Shown here one piece after another: positions 11,101 to 20,634 of a DNA stretch of 64,000 nucleotides. The position numbers and the translations under genes are program-made. Location: positions 71,570 through 135,569 of the forward strand of contig NW_001914864.1 of NCBI RefSeq assembly GCF_000208925.1, read 5' to 3'. Positions within the stretch are counted from its first letter, which is position 1, and each line of letters starts with the position of its first letter. The notes beneath the pieces were generated by a model. The model saw only the letters and a program-made list of their open reading frames with translations, had not been told where the DNA came from and made no database searches. The stretch comes from Entamoeba histolytica HM-1:IMSS. Lineage: Eukaryota; Evosea; Mastigamoebida; Endamoebidae.

Positions 11101-13940
11101 CATCCTTGACTATTTTTGACACACTTCTTTGTATCTTGGTCATAATATGACATATTTTGATTAAGACAATTAACACAAGTTGTTTGTTCATTCGATAACT
11201 CATATGGAGCATAACACGCTGCACATTTAATATCCGAAATCGAATTAAAAATACATGATGAACATCCTTCTATTTTAGAAGAACATGGAATACACTGTAT
11301 TTCACTAATTTTAACTTCTCCTTCTTTGCATGGAACACATTTTGTTTTTTCCTCATTTAATATATTATTTCCTGAACAACTTATACACTCTTCTGCTGAT
11401 GGATTACAAGATATACATTTTGAATCTAATTCACTACAAATATTACATTTGTTTGATTTTAAATAATGTCCAATTGAACATTGGACGCATTGTTTATTTT
11501 CTTCAGTAGCATTAGTTGAACATAAAACACAATTTCCATTTGTTGAACAATTTTCACATTTCCCTGATACAGTCTTTTCACCATTTGGACAACTCGTACA
11601 TTCCCCTGTTACACTTGAACATCGTTTACAAGAACTATTACACGGAATACATTTATCATGATTGAGAAGTGAATAAGTCATTTCTTGGCAAGTTTTGCAA
11701 ATTCCATTTTCTAACTGATATCCTGCTTTACAATGAATGCAATTTCCTGATGATTTATCACACTCACTGCAAGTGGAAGAACATTTTTGGCAAGCTTCTT
11801 GTTTTATTTGATTTGCATATGTTCCATTTTTACATATTTCACATACTGAAGTTTCTCCTTTTGAATAGCTCCCATATGCACAAGCAGTACAAGTTCCATC
11901 GTTTATATTAATTCCATATCCAGGTTTACAAGTTAGACATTTTCCATTCTTTTTATCACATGAACTACATCCTTCATCACATGCTGTACAAGAAATAGAA
12001 TTAGAATTTGACCAATAAAGTTGTGGACATTCGATACAGGTTTGTTGCTGAGGTAAATTAGAATAAGTGCCTGCTTCACAACTAACACATGCGTCTGTAT
12101 TTTTAATTGGGTTATGTGTTCCTGCTGGACATTCACGACATACTCCATCACTTAGTCCATAACCTTTTTTACAACTCTGACATTCTCCAGTACTTTTAGA
12201 ACAAGTACTACAAGAAGAAGAACATGGCTTACAACTTGAACTTTTTTGTGAGTTTTGATAAAAGCCATCACTACATGATTCACACTTTGACTGACCCATT
12301 TGTGGTTGAAATGAACCAGCGTTACATGAAAGACATTTACTAGTATTTCCTGTAGAATATGTCCCAACCTTACACATTGTACAAGACCCTTTTTTTGAAT
12401 TATAACCATACCCTGTTGGACAATTCTTACATTTACCATTTGTGTTATTACATTCCTGACAATTTGCCTGACATTGTGAGCATGTAACAGACCCAGAATT
12501 AGACCACTCTTGTTCTAAACATTTCTCACAAGAAGTTGCAGTTGTTGTATTTGAATAAGTTCCAGCTGGACATGGCTCACATCTATGTGTTTTTGTATTT
12601 AAATATGACCCTTTATTACAAGTCAAACAATTCCCATTAGTTGAGTCACAAGATAAACATGAACTATCACACTCAATACATGAAACTGCTCCTTTTAATG
12701 AATATGTTTTTAAACCACAATACACACAACTATTTCCTTTCTTGTATTTTCCAGCTTCACACTCAAGACACTGAGTATGATCAGAATTTGAAATTTCATT
12801 TGACTTACATGAGTTACAATTACTTGTTGTTCTATCCACTTTAATTTTTCCATCAGGACAAGACAAACACATCCCGTTACTAAAGTATTTTCCTTCAACG
12901 CAATATTCACAAACTGTTTTCTGAAGATTAGCAACTTGGTTCTTTGGGCAAGTTTTACATGAAGATGAACCTTCTACAGAAGAAATACTATTTCCTTCAC
13001 ATGACAGGCATGAACCTTTTCCTCCAATAGAGTAAGATCCTACAGAACATATCGTACATTGTTTTTTATTTGAATCATAACCATATCCTGGATCACATCC
13101 AATATAACACCCCTCTTTTTTATCACAAACACTACACCTACACTTTGTACATTGACTTCCATCACCTAATGAATAATATCCTTCTTGACAAGGAATACAC
13201 CTTCCAGTTGAACTCTCTTTTTCATACCCGGCATAACAATTACTCGTACACCTTCCATTTCTTGAGTCACAATTCCTACAATTACAAGAATATTTAATGT
13301 CATTGCCAGGACAATATGAACCTTGTGTACAACCAGGACAGCGGTAACTTAAACCAAATATACTTTCATCGTAATAACTTCCAGATGGACAATATGAACA
13401 AAAACCATTATTTGAGGTTAACTTGCGAATATTACAGTTAGAATAACAAACACCCGTAGTTGAATTACATGAATTACAGTTACAAGACAAACAATTTCCT
13501 TGGTTCATGTAGTAAGAATTAGAACATTCTTGACATTTACCATCAGTAGACTTGACATAATTTGGATAACAGTCTGAAGTACAAACACCAGTTTTTTTGT
13601 TGAAATTCCAACAATTAGCCTTATATTGAAATCCATCTCCAGGACAATAATATCCACTGGCACATTCACTACATTCCCATTGTGAGCTTTTATAATAACC
13701 TGGTGCACATTTTTGACACCTACCAATTTCATCTTTGACATAGCCATTAAAACATGCTGAACTACACACTCCATTTATTTTGTTGCAAGAGTGGCAATTA
13801 CATTGATAAAACGCATCATCTCCAGGACAAAAACTTTCATCCGAACAATCCCAACAACCTCGAAAAAAATTATAATAGTATTCACCAACAGCACAACCCC
13901 ATGAAGTTACAATGAGTATAAGTACTAATACTAACAACAT
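8187..13940 (-). CDS. Giant cysteine-rich receptor-like transmembrane kinase (TMK)
   Basis: 1,917 residues from the ATG at 13938-13940; a TTG 15 bases further up is rejected because the hydrophobic signal peptide (residues 1-20) begins at this ATG. Residues about 25-1455 are a secreted-side array of furin/GF-receptor-like repeats with recurring C-x2-C pairs and G-Y turns, as in Giardia and ciliate surface proteins. One membrane span lies at about 1465-1495. Then comes a basic stop-transfer, a roughly 130-residue beta-rich module resembling MSP/PapD-type Ig folds, and a protein kinase domain at about 1645-1910. The kinase has all key motifs: G-E-G-S-F-G glycine loop, V-A-I-K lysine, H-R-D-I-K-P-D-N catalytic loop (about 1765), D-F-G, A-P-E. 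It should therefore be catalytically active. It belongs to the large Entamoeba TMK family of presumed environmental sensors and is divergent with the CH/coiled-coil gene. Confidence 0.93.
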   Translation of the reverse strand: MLLVLVLILIVTSWGCAVGEYYYNFFRGCWDCSDESFCPGDDAFYQCNCHSCNKINGVCSSACFNGYVKDEIGRCQKCAPGYYKSSQWECSECASGYYCPGDGFQYKANCWNFNKKTGVCTSDCYPNYVKSTDGKCQECSNSYYMNQGNCLSCNCNSCNSTTGVCYSNCNIRKLTSNNGFCSYCPSGSYYDESIFGLSYRCPGCTQGSYCPGNDIKYSCNCRNCDSRNGRCTSNCYAGYEKESSTGRCIPCQEGYYSLGDGSQCTKCRCSVCDKKEGCYIGCDPGYGYDSNKKQCTICSVGSYSIGGKGSCLSCEGNSISSVEGSSSCKTCPKNQVANLQKTVCEYCVEGKYFSNGMCLSCPDGKIKVDRTTSNCNSCKSNEISNSDHTQCLECEAGKYKKGNSCVYCGLKTYSLKGAVSCIECDSSCLSCDSTNGNCLTCNKGSYLNTKTHRCEPCPAGTYSNTTTATSCEKCLEQEWSNSGSVTCSQCQANCQECNNTNGKCKNCPTGYGYNSKKGSCTMCKVGTYSTGNTSKCLSCNAGSFQPQMGQSKCESCSDGFYQNSQKSSSCKPCSSSCSTCSKSTGECQSCKKGYGLSDGVCRECPAGTHNPIKNTDACVSCEAGTYSNLPQQQTCIECPQLYWSNSNSISCTACDEGCSSCDKKNGKCLTCKPGYGININDGTCTACAYGSYSKGETSVCEICKNGTYANQIKQEACQKCSSTCSECDKSSGNCIHCKAGYQLENGICKTCQEMTYSLLNHDKCIPCNSSCKRCSSVTGECTSCPNGEKTVSGKCENCSTNGNCVLCSTNATEENKQCVQCSIGHYLKSNKCNICSELDSKCISCNPSAEECISCSGNNILNEEKTKCVPCKEGEVKISEIQCIPCSSKIEGCSSCIFNSISDIKCAACYAPYELSNEQTTCVNCLNQNMSYYDQDTKKCVKNSQGCLNQIGKTECISCSSDTYYLRNGVCSIFDSQCTQKSSKGCEECSNQVIPNNNQCSINIEQCKYGTSSTQGICYVCELNYQNNNGTCESTTGKCQYYQNEYCLLCNEGRSNGKQCISCKKGVDVCIYYHNKEIPIRCSDGYFLDSNNECIEKTTTITCQSINNSYCVQCGSHQYVNHGICKNNNEECEIEDKNGCLKCNDGVSINGECLSTSTLNCNKVNKNQCFECKEGNYRNINTCSPIDTLSGELKQCKTYNVISEKCLECTDEYLLYHNSKCEIKQELRQNKMKKEEGIDTCFERTSKGCLRCKSGYYLEDGECWECQGECWECSSKDYCTGCDPYSYPSNGKCIKMNDLVQRCDQMMSTYTGCVNCKEGYYKAEDGKNCNKCDKSCLSCMKNNTCIQCAEDYFRYGFEVSTLCLPQNQINNCLNKTKHGCENCEEGYYRTSMYQCKECGVNCTSCSSKNKCLSCITENVLGTNGNCLHYSFIPNCINSSNSRCSECSKGYILDDEETGCIEKKKNIGMTIGITIGTFIIVLIIVIIITIIITIFYLQHKKEKKKMDNICVFEMKRSNIKMNEFYGVICSNIDEINFNSNGDKIKVNQETRELVCIGNNGKNRIKVQFTTQDENDKYNIRTEPKIITLKKGEACEFEIFVTPFCTCTIENNITIVGLDIGTSKEIVAPMKIKFDTELTTLLDPDELIEEKKIGEGSFGIVYIGKFRGNKVAIKKMKEVAQNKTAIDEFEKEVSMLDKFRSEYIIHFYGAVVIPGKVCMVTEFAQYGSLQDMINKRKETLVSMKMKIKFMIDAAKGISYLHSNGILHRDIKPDNILVISLEENEQVNCKLTDFGSARNVNLMMTNMTFTKGIGSPKYMAPEILNKEHYKMPSDIYSLAITMYQTWSWKNPYDKDEGSRFKYPWKIAEFVTSGKRLERIPTIPEKLYKIIEECWKPNPEERMKINNLVEVLEQQYQNEMN

Positions 13941-14424
13941 TATTATAAAATACAATAATTAGATGAAAACGAATTAAAAAGAATCTTATTATGAATGGTA
14001 TTTTTAACTTATTCTTAATTGGTGCTTAAATTTAAAAGATTATTTGACAAACAAAAATAAATAAGGCTATTATTGTATTTTGTCGTATAAAATTCGTTCT
14101 AATAACCATAAATAATAGAACTAAAACTTGGTTTTCATTTTAAATTATATTTAACTATTTGTGTATGTTAATTTAGAATTCTTATTAAACAATACTCTTA
14201 ATTTAAGAATATTTCATCTTCTATTTCAAGTAACTAACATCTTAAAATAAAGTTATATATAACGATAATAATACCAAAAATTTTATAATAACAAAATTAC
14301 TTTTCCAAAAAAGAAAGAAATTAAAAAGGAAAATACGAAAAGAGAAAAGAGAAAAGAAGGAAAATAAAAGGAAATAGAAAAAAGGAAATGAACTTAAATA
14401 CAATTTATTTTTTGAAGGAAGGAA
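13941..14424. other. Divergent promoter region between the first TMK and the CH/coiled-coil gene
   Basis: 484 bases. The right part (about 14305-14390) is a nearly unbroken purine tract on the + strand, leading into a GAAC element and an A/T-rich TATA-like stretch just before the ATG at 14425. Confidence 0.65.
14387..14394 (+). promoter_or_regulatory. GAAC core-promoter element (AATGAACT)
   Basis: A perfect match to the Entamoeba GAAC element, 30 bases before the ATG of the CH/coiled-coil gene, followed directly by T-T-A-A-A-T-A-C. Position agrees with the short 5' leaders of this genus. Confidence 0.7.
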
Positions 14425-17400
14425 ATGAATGAAACTGAAAGATATGAAAGTACAGCTGTGCAAGGGATTGTTAGTTATTTAAATGCATTTATTCAAACAA
14501 AAACGAGTTTAGGAATTTCTATTGAAAAGACATTAAAAGGATTACAAGAAGGTTTAAAATCAACAATAATATTAATAACTTATATGCAAAGTTTCCAAAA
14601 TTTTATCCCTCCACACACGAATCCTATTAACTTGTTTCAAATGAATGAAAATGCAGAAAAATTGATTCGTATGGCAAAGTCATTTGGACTTGAAGTTACT
14701 TGTTCTGCAAGTGCTATAACTCAACCACAAGCAGCTACTGCATCACAAGTACTTGGTTTATTATGGCAATTAATTGACTATGATTTAAGAAAAACACTAG
14801 GATCAATGGATTGTGAAGGAGATGTAATGAAATGGGTAAACACAACATTAGGAAGTAAAAGAATGATAAACTATACATCAGACCTCCAAGATGGAATAAT
14901 TTTTCGAGACTTACTACGTACTCTTGGAATTCCATGTGGAAATTCATTAGAAGATGTTATAACTGCATCAGGTACAATAGGATGTCAATTAATATCAGTT
15001 GAAAGTGTACAAAATTGTGTTGTTAAAATGAATTTTGCATTTCTTGCAGCATTAATGAAATGGAAAAAAGAACAAGATGAGATTGAAAGAAAACGAAGAG
15101 AGGAACAAGATAAAATAAATAAAGTTGAAGCAGAAAAACGTGCAAAAGAAGAAGAAGAAAGAAAAAAACAACAAGAATTAGAACAACAACAACAAAAAAT
15201 TAAAGAAGCTAAAGAAAAAGAAGACAAAGAATACAATAGTTTATTAGAAGAAAAAGAAAGACAAAAAATTGTTGGTGAACAACAAATGAAACAACTTGAA
15301 GAAAAGCATGCAGAAGAAGAAAGGAAAATGCTTGAAAAGTTAAAACAGGCACAAGAAGAAAGTGCTGGAATAACAGCAGTAGAACATCTTAATAATGCAC
15401 AATTAGTAGAAGAGAAAGAAAAATTAAATGATGAAAGTGAACAGATTAAACAAGACATTGATGAAGCGTATAAAAGAAAACAAACAACAAGATTTGAAAT
15501 GTTAAGGTTACAAAGTGATAATATTAGAAATGAAAAGGAATTTCAAAAAGAATTTAAAGAAGCTGATAGAAAGAAACAAGAAATGCTTAAAAAAGAAAAA
15601 AGAATGGAAGAACGAATTCAAAACCTTCATTATGAAGAATTAAGTGAAAAATATACAAGTAAAGTTGATGAAAATTATAAATTAAGTGGAGAAGTTCATG
15701 ATATGGAACAAAAGAAAGCTGAATTAACTGATTTACTTCAACAAAAAGAACGACAAACAAAAAGAGTTAATAGTTTAATTGATGATGTCTCACAAGAGAT
15801 TCTTAATGTTGAAAAAAGTATTCTTCAAGAAAACAAGAGAATTAAAGATAATAAAAGAGAACAAGCTCGTATTCAAAAACAAATATCTGACATTCAAACA
15901 CAAACAAAAATTGTTAAAATGGATACTCATTCAATTATTCAAGAAAGAGAACATAATGAAAAACAATTAGATACTAAATTAGATAAAATAGATGATGCTA
16001 ATTATGAACTTGGAAAATTAGAAATGGCTAATGCTGATGCTGAACTGGAACAACAAGCTGCAAGTGAAGAATTAGATCAATTTGTAGAAAGATCCAAAAT
16101 TTTATTACAACAAATGGAAAGTAAAATAACTCGAGACTTATCAAGAGAAAAGAAAGCTGAAGAAAGAAGTAAAAGAAATCTTAATAAAGATAGAAAAAAA
16201 GCTAGAGAAAAAAGCAAACAATTAAGAAAAGAAAAAGATGCAATTGAAATTGAAGTTGATAGTAAAAAACATGAAAAAAGAATGCAAGAAGCAAAATTGG
16301 ACCGTATATCTGAACAATACTTAGACGTTAAACAACAACAAAATGATGAAGAAATTAAATTAAAAAGTAAAGATATTGATATTGACAATAAACTGAAAGA
16401 AATTAATTCAAGAAGAAAAAAACTAGGAGAGGCAAAAGGAAAAAGTAAAGTTGCACTACAAACCAAAGAAGGTATTGGTAACAAACCTATTGAAGTATTA
16501 AATCAAAGAGATAAAGAGATTTGTGATGATATTCATAAAAAATATGAAGAAGAGCGTAGAAAAAAGAGAGAAGAAATTGCTAAATTTGTAGAAAGTGTTG
16601 AAAAAGAGCCAACACCACCTCTTACAGAAAAAACAGTTCTTCCAAAATTAGTTAATCAAGAAGAAATAGAACGAGAATTAGCAGATAACCATCTCCAACA
16701 TGTTAAACGATTTGACCCTGTTCTTGAATTAAGAAAACAAGAAGTTGAGAAAGTTAAAAAAAGAGAAAATATGAAAAAACAAGAAGAACTTGACAGAAAA
16801 AAGAAAATAGTTGAATTAAGTGAGGCAAAAGTTGAGATTGAAAAGAAGTTAAAAGAAGAAGAGCTAAGAATTGTTGAAGAGTTTAAACAAAAAAGAGAAA
16901 AATGGAGAAAAGAAAGAAAAGAAATTTATAAAAGAATTTATGATATTGTTGATATAACTGACTATATTAAAGAAGAGCCTGTGGAACTAAAAGGAGTCAT
17001 TGAGAATAATGCTAGTGAAAATGCAAGTTTATTAGTTAAATGGGACAATGTTAAAGAAGTTAGTGAAATGTTTAAAAAATGGGCTATTCAAAGAAATGCT
17101 TTTATTGATAAATTTGACTCAACAAGAAAAGATGGATTTAGTCGACAAGTTAAATGTACAACAAGTCCTATCTTAGATGAAAAAGTTGACTTATTAAGTT
17201 TGAGAAAATTGAGTGATCAAAGTTCAGAAAAGAGTATTTATGGTAAGTCTAAACAACGACAAAAAGTTATGGAATTAGCTATGAAAAAAGAAATGGAAGA
17301 GTCTAATAAAGATGGACTACACACACCAAGATTTGAAATGGCTCAAGGAAATAGTCCGTTATTTGATGAGAATGGACATTTGAATCCTAGTCCTATTCCC

Positions 17401-19686
17401 ATTGCATTCTTTTTGGATGATATGGATGATGAAGACAGAGAAGTCCAACGAAGAATTGAAGAAGAAAAGAAGAGAAGAGAAGAAGAGTTAAAGAAAATGG
17501 TTGAAGAAGAAGAACGAAGAAGAAAAGAAGAGGAAGAGAGAAGAAAAAGAGAGGAGGAAGAAAGAAAGAGAAAAGAAGAAGAACGACGACTTGAAGAAGA
17601 AAGAAAGAGAAAAGAAGAAGAAGAAAATCTCAAAAGAAAAGAAGAAGAACGTCAACGCCAAATTGAAGAAGCAAAGAGAAAAGCTGCAGAAGAAAGAAAA
17701 CGACTTGAAGAAGAAAAGAAACGACTTGAAGAAGAAAGAAAAAGGATTGAAGAAGAACAACGTAGGATCGAAGAAGAAAAAAAGAAAAAAGAAGAAGAAG
17801 AACGAATCAAAAAAGAACAAGAGAGAAAAAAGAAAGAAGAAGAAGAGCTTATTGCTAGACAAGAGGCTGAACGAAAAGAAAAAGAAAGAAAGGCTGAAGA
17901 AGAACGACTACAAAAAGAGCATGAAGAATTACTAAGGAAAGAGGCTGAACGTATTGAACAAGAAAAAATTAGAAAAGCAAAAGAAGAAGAGGAACGAATA
18001 ATAAAGGAGGAAGAAGAAAGAAAAAGAAAGGAAGAGAATGAAAGAATTCAAAAAGAAGAAGAAGAGAAAAGGAGAAAAGAGAAAGAAGAAGAAGAAGAAA
18101 AAATTAAAAAGGAACATGAGGCTTTACTTGAGAAATTGAGATTAGCTAAAGAAGAAGAAGAAAAAATTAAAAAGGAACAAGAAGAAAGAAAACGAAAAGA
18201 AGAAGAAGCACGTGAAGCAGAAGAACAACTACGAAAAGAAGAAGAAGAAAAGGCTAAAAGAGAAGAAGAACAAGAGATTGAAAGAAAAAGAAAAGAAGCA
18301 GAAGATGAACGAAAAAGAATTGAAGAAGAACATAAAAAAATGCAAGAGAAGATAGAGTTATTAAGAAAACAAAAAGAAGAAGCATTAAAACTTAAAAAAG
18401 AAGAAGAAGAAAGAAAGAATAAAGCAGAAGAAGAAAGAAAACAAAAAGAAGAAGAAGAAAGGATCAAGAGAGAAGAAGATTATAAGAAACAACAAGAAGA
18501 AATTGCAAGACAAGTAAATGAAGAAAGGTTGAGAATTGAAAAAGAAAAGAAACGTATTGAAGAAGAAAGAATCAAAGAAAATGAATTAAAAAAAGAAGAA
18601 GAAGAACGAAAAAGAATAGAAGAAGAAGAAAGAAAAAGACGAGAAGAAGAACAAGAAAAAATAAAGAAAGAAGAAGAGAAAAAACGGTTAGTAGAAGAAC
18701 AAAAGAGGTTAGAAGAACAAAGAAAGAAAGAAGAAGAACTACGCCAAAAAGAAGAAGAACAAAGAAAGAAAGAAGAAGAACTACGCCAAAAAGAAGAAGA
18801 AAGAGTTAAAGTTGCTGAAGAAGAAAAGAGACAGATTGAGGAAGAAAGAATTAAAAGAGAGGAAGAAGAAAAGAAAAGAAAGGCATTAGAAGAAGAGGAG
18901 TTAAAGAAAAAAGAGGAAGAAGAAAAACAAAGAAGAGAAGAGTTTGAAAAAAGAAGAAAAGAAGCAGAAGAAGAAAGACTTAAAAAAGCAAAAGAAGATT
19001 TAGAAAGATATCAAAAAGAAAAGGCTGAAAGACTAAAAAGAAAACAAAAAGTAAGTGTTGGAAGTCTTGTATACATTCCTTCAGTCACTGAAATTAAAGT
19101 TAAATCTCCTATTGGGTCTCCTAGACTCTCAGATGTTGTTCAACAAAAAATTGATGAAAGGGATAACCTTGTTGACCCATCAATTGTCAATCATAATATA
19201 CAACCAAGAAGAAGAAAAGTCGTTACTGAAAGAAACGATAAGACTTTAATCGAAGTCAAGAAAACACCTCAACAACATTTAAAAGAAAGTTTAAATCCAT
19301 CAAAGTCAACGAATTGTATTATTTCTGCTCCACCAAGTGTTTCTTCAACACCAACTATATCACCAGCCTCAACTCCATCAAAGTCTAAAGAAGAAACTCC
19401 AAGAAAACATACAATCAATTCATTTACATCAGAAAGTATATCTGAGACACCTAAACATTCACTCAAACAATCTAAAATAGAGAAACATAAAAGCCTTAGG
19501 TCAGCAAAAACAATTTCTTTCTCCAAAAGAGATAAGAAAAAAGACAAAAAAGAAATAGATGATTTAGTTCCAGAGACTGTAGATGGAGAAGAAGTTCAAC
19601 TTGAACGAGAGGCAGTTACAGGAAGAAAGAGAACCAAGAAAGAAAGAACCAAGAAAGCAAAAGGAGGGGATTGTGTTTTGCTTTAA
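14425..19686 (+). CDS. Calponin-homology / giant coiled-coil protein with C-terminal CAAX box
   Basis: 1,753 residues. The first ~215 hold calponin-homology signatures of the fimbrin/filamin kind: a block ending V-L-G-L-L-W-Q-L-I (about 108-117), then a second CH domain with M-K-W-V-N and L-Q-D-G-I-I-F-R-D-L-L (about 135-215). Tandem CH domains usually bind actin filaments. Residues about 218-1545 are an extreme Glu/Lys/Arg coiled coil, interrupted near 720-1000 by short Pro- and Ser-containing segments. The tail is basic, Ser/Thr/Pro-rich and likely phosphorylated. The last four residues are C-V-L-L, a CAAX box whose Leu predicts geranylgeranylation. This suggests a long rod tethered to a membrane at one end and to actin at the other; that is inference. 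A GAAC element precedes it. The coding strand is almost all purine over the repeat region, with one recent 42-bp duplication. Confidence 0.88.
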   Translation: MNETERYESTAVQGIVSYLNAFIQTKTSLGISIEKTLKGLQEGLKSTIILITYMQSFQNFIPPHTNPINLFQMNENAEKLIRMAKSFGLEVTCSASAITQPQAATASQVLGLLWQLIDYDLRKTLGSMDCEGDVMKWVNTTLGSKRMINYTSDLQDGIIFRDLLRTLGIPCGNSLEDVITASGTIGCQLISVESVQNCVVKMNFAFLAALMKWKKEQDEIERKRREEQDKINKVEAEKRAKEEEERKKQQELEQQQQKIKEAKEKEDKEYNSLLEEKERQKIVGEQQMKQLEEKHAEEERKMLEKLKQAQEESAGITAVEHLNNAQLVEEKEKLNDESEQIKQDIDEAYKRKQTTRFEMLRLQSDNIRNEKEFQKEFKEADRKKQEMLKKEKRMEERIQNLHYEELSEKYTSKVDENYKLSGEVHDMEQKKAELTDLLQQKERQTKRVNSLIDDVSQEILNVEKSILQENKRIKDNKREQARIQKQISDIQTQTKIVKMDTHSIIQEREHNEKQLDTKLDKIDDANYELGKLEMANADAELEQQAASEELDQFVERSKILLQQMESKITRDLSREKKAEERSKRNLNKDRKKAREKSKQLRKEKDAIEIEVDSKKHEKRMQEAKLDRISEQYLDVKQQQNDEEIKLKSKDIDIDNKLKEINSRRKKLGEAKGKSKVALQTKEGIGNKPIEVLNQRDKEICDDIHKKYEEERRKKREEIAKFVESVEKEPTPPLTEKTVLPKLVNQEEIERELADNHLQHVKRFDPVLELRKQEVEKVKKRENMKKQEELDRKKKIVELSEAKVEIEKKLKEEELRIVEEFKQKREKWRKERKEIYKRIYDIVDITDYIKEEPVELKGVIENNASENASLLVKWDNVKEVSEMFKKWAIQRNAFIDKFDSTRKDGFSRQVKCTTSPILDEKVDLLSLRKLSDQSSEKSIYGKSKQRQKVMELAMKKEMEESNKDGLHTPRFEMAQGNSPLFDENGHLNPSPIPIAFFLDDMDDEDREVQRRIEEEKKRREEELKKMVEEEERRRKEEEERRKREEEERKRKEEERRLEEERKRKEEEENLKRKEEERQRQIEEAKRKAAEERKRLEEEKKRLEEERKRIEEEQRRIEEEKKKKEEEERIKKEQERKKKEEEELIARQEAERKEKERKAEEERLQKEHEELLRKEAERIEQEKIRKAKEEEERIIKEEEERKRKEENERIQKEEEEKRRKEKEEEEEKIKKEHEALLEKLRLAKEEEEKIKKEQEERKRKEEEAREAEEQLRKEEEEKAKREEEQEIERKRKEAEDERKRIEEEHKKMQEKIELLRKQKEEALKLKKEEEERKNKAEEERKQKEEEERIKREEDYKKQQEEIARQVNEERLRIEKEKKRIEEERIKENELKKEEEERKRIEEEERKRREEEQEKIKKEEEKKRLVEEQKRLEEQRKKEEELRQKEEEQRKKEEELRQKEEERVKVAEEEKRQIEEERIKREEEEKKRKALEEEELKKKEEEEKQRREEFEKRRKEAEEERLKKAKEDLERYQKEKAERLKRKQKVSVGSLVYIPSVTEIKVKSPIGSPRLSDVVQQKIDERDNLVDPSIVNHNIQPRRRKVVTERNDKTLIEVKKTPQQHLKESLNPSKSTNCIISAPPSVSSTPTISPASTPSKSKEETPRKHTINSFTSESISETPKHSLKQSKIEKHKSLRSAKTISFSKRDKKKDKKEIDDLVPETVDGEEVQLEREAVTGRKRTKKERTKKAKGGDCVLL
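18711..18801 (+). repeat. Perfect 42-bp tandem duplication within the coiled coil
   Basis: Bases 18711-18759 recur identically 42 bases later (18753-18801), duplicating a 14-residue segment containing E-Q-R-K-K-E-E-E-L-R-Q-K. Exact identity, including the rare C-T-A-C-G-C-C, points to a recent event that kept frame and heptad phase. Confidence 0.92.
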
Positions 19687-20634
19687 AATAAAGAATTTAT
19701 TCATTTATCATTATAATTTTTTTCTTTCTTTTTCATAAAACAATTTTTAATGTATGAAATAGTAACAAACAATAAGATAGCTATAAAAGAATAAGTAAAT
19801 TTTTATTTACACAAGGAAATAAGACAATAAAAACATAAATTTAAGTTATGTTGTTTAGTCTATTTTTTAATACATGAAATAATATTTGAAAAAAAAGAAA
19901 AACTATTATTTCCAGTCTATTAAATAGAAAAGAACAAATTTTATCCAAAATCATAAATGGAAGTAGAAAGATGAAAAAGCAGTTGTAATAAACTATTAAA
20001 GATTCATAAAATACTATAAAAAGGTACAAACTTTTTTTATTCCATAAACTATTTTTAGTGAAACGGACAATCACTGAAAATGAATTTTTTACTAATTGGA
20101 CAGAATATATCTATATCATTCATTTCTGAATTCCATTTTGTTTAATGAATAATCGATGGTTATATTCTATTCACACAAATATGGATTGAACTAGTTAAAT
20201 TTGATTCTTTCTTTCTGCGTTGGGTCATTTTTGACAAGAAACCCTTATTGTTTAGAGAATTTAAAGCTATTTAAAGCAAAAAATATCACCATTTGTTGTA
20301 TATTTCGTTTTTTTTATAATTTTTTATTCTGGAATAGCTCTGTTAATAGAGGAAGAATTGTTTATGAGAAAAGTTCCTCAGTTTTTATTAAATTTTCAAT
20401 AAATAAAATACATTCAAAAGAAAATAACATCGTATTTTATCAATTTAGCTTTAAAAATTTTACATAATAGAATCGTTTTGGAGCTTTTAGAAAGTACATT
20501 TAGCTTTGACTTATTTTTTTTTAAACATATATGAAGATAATACTTGTTGGAGTTTCATTCCTGGTATCGTATTTTTAGAATTTAGGAAAGAGAATAGAAT
20601 TTAAAAAGGAATTCAAAGATCCTTATTGAATCGA
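19687..20634. other. Intergenic stretch
   Basis: About 0.95 kb, AT-rich, with only short chance frames on both strands that lack family resemblance. It serves as 3' flank of the coiled-coil gene and promoter of the RasGAP-like gene. Confidence 0.6.

Noticed and set aside
13941..13955. A five-residue upstream extension of the first TMK beginning with TTG
   Set aside because: TTG starts are not expected in this eukaryote, and the ATG at 13938-13940 begins a good signal peptide.
14985..15458. Antisense Ser/Cys/Phe-rich frames under the coiled-coil gene (also at 16077-16484, 17343-17862, 17932-18467)
   Set aside because: They are mirror images of GAA/AAA/AGA codons, with no independent signal.
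19841..20074. 77-residue hydrophobic frame on the minus strand
   Set aside because: AT-rich chance frame rich in F, L and I without start context or family.
20201..20467. 88-residue frame above the RasGAP gene
   Set aside because: Biased to F, N, I and K, no domain, begins within spacer; treated as chance.
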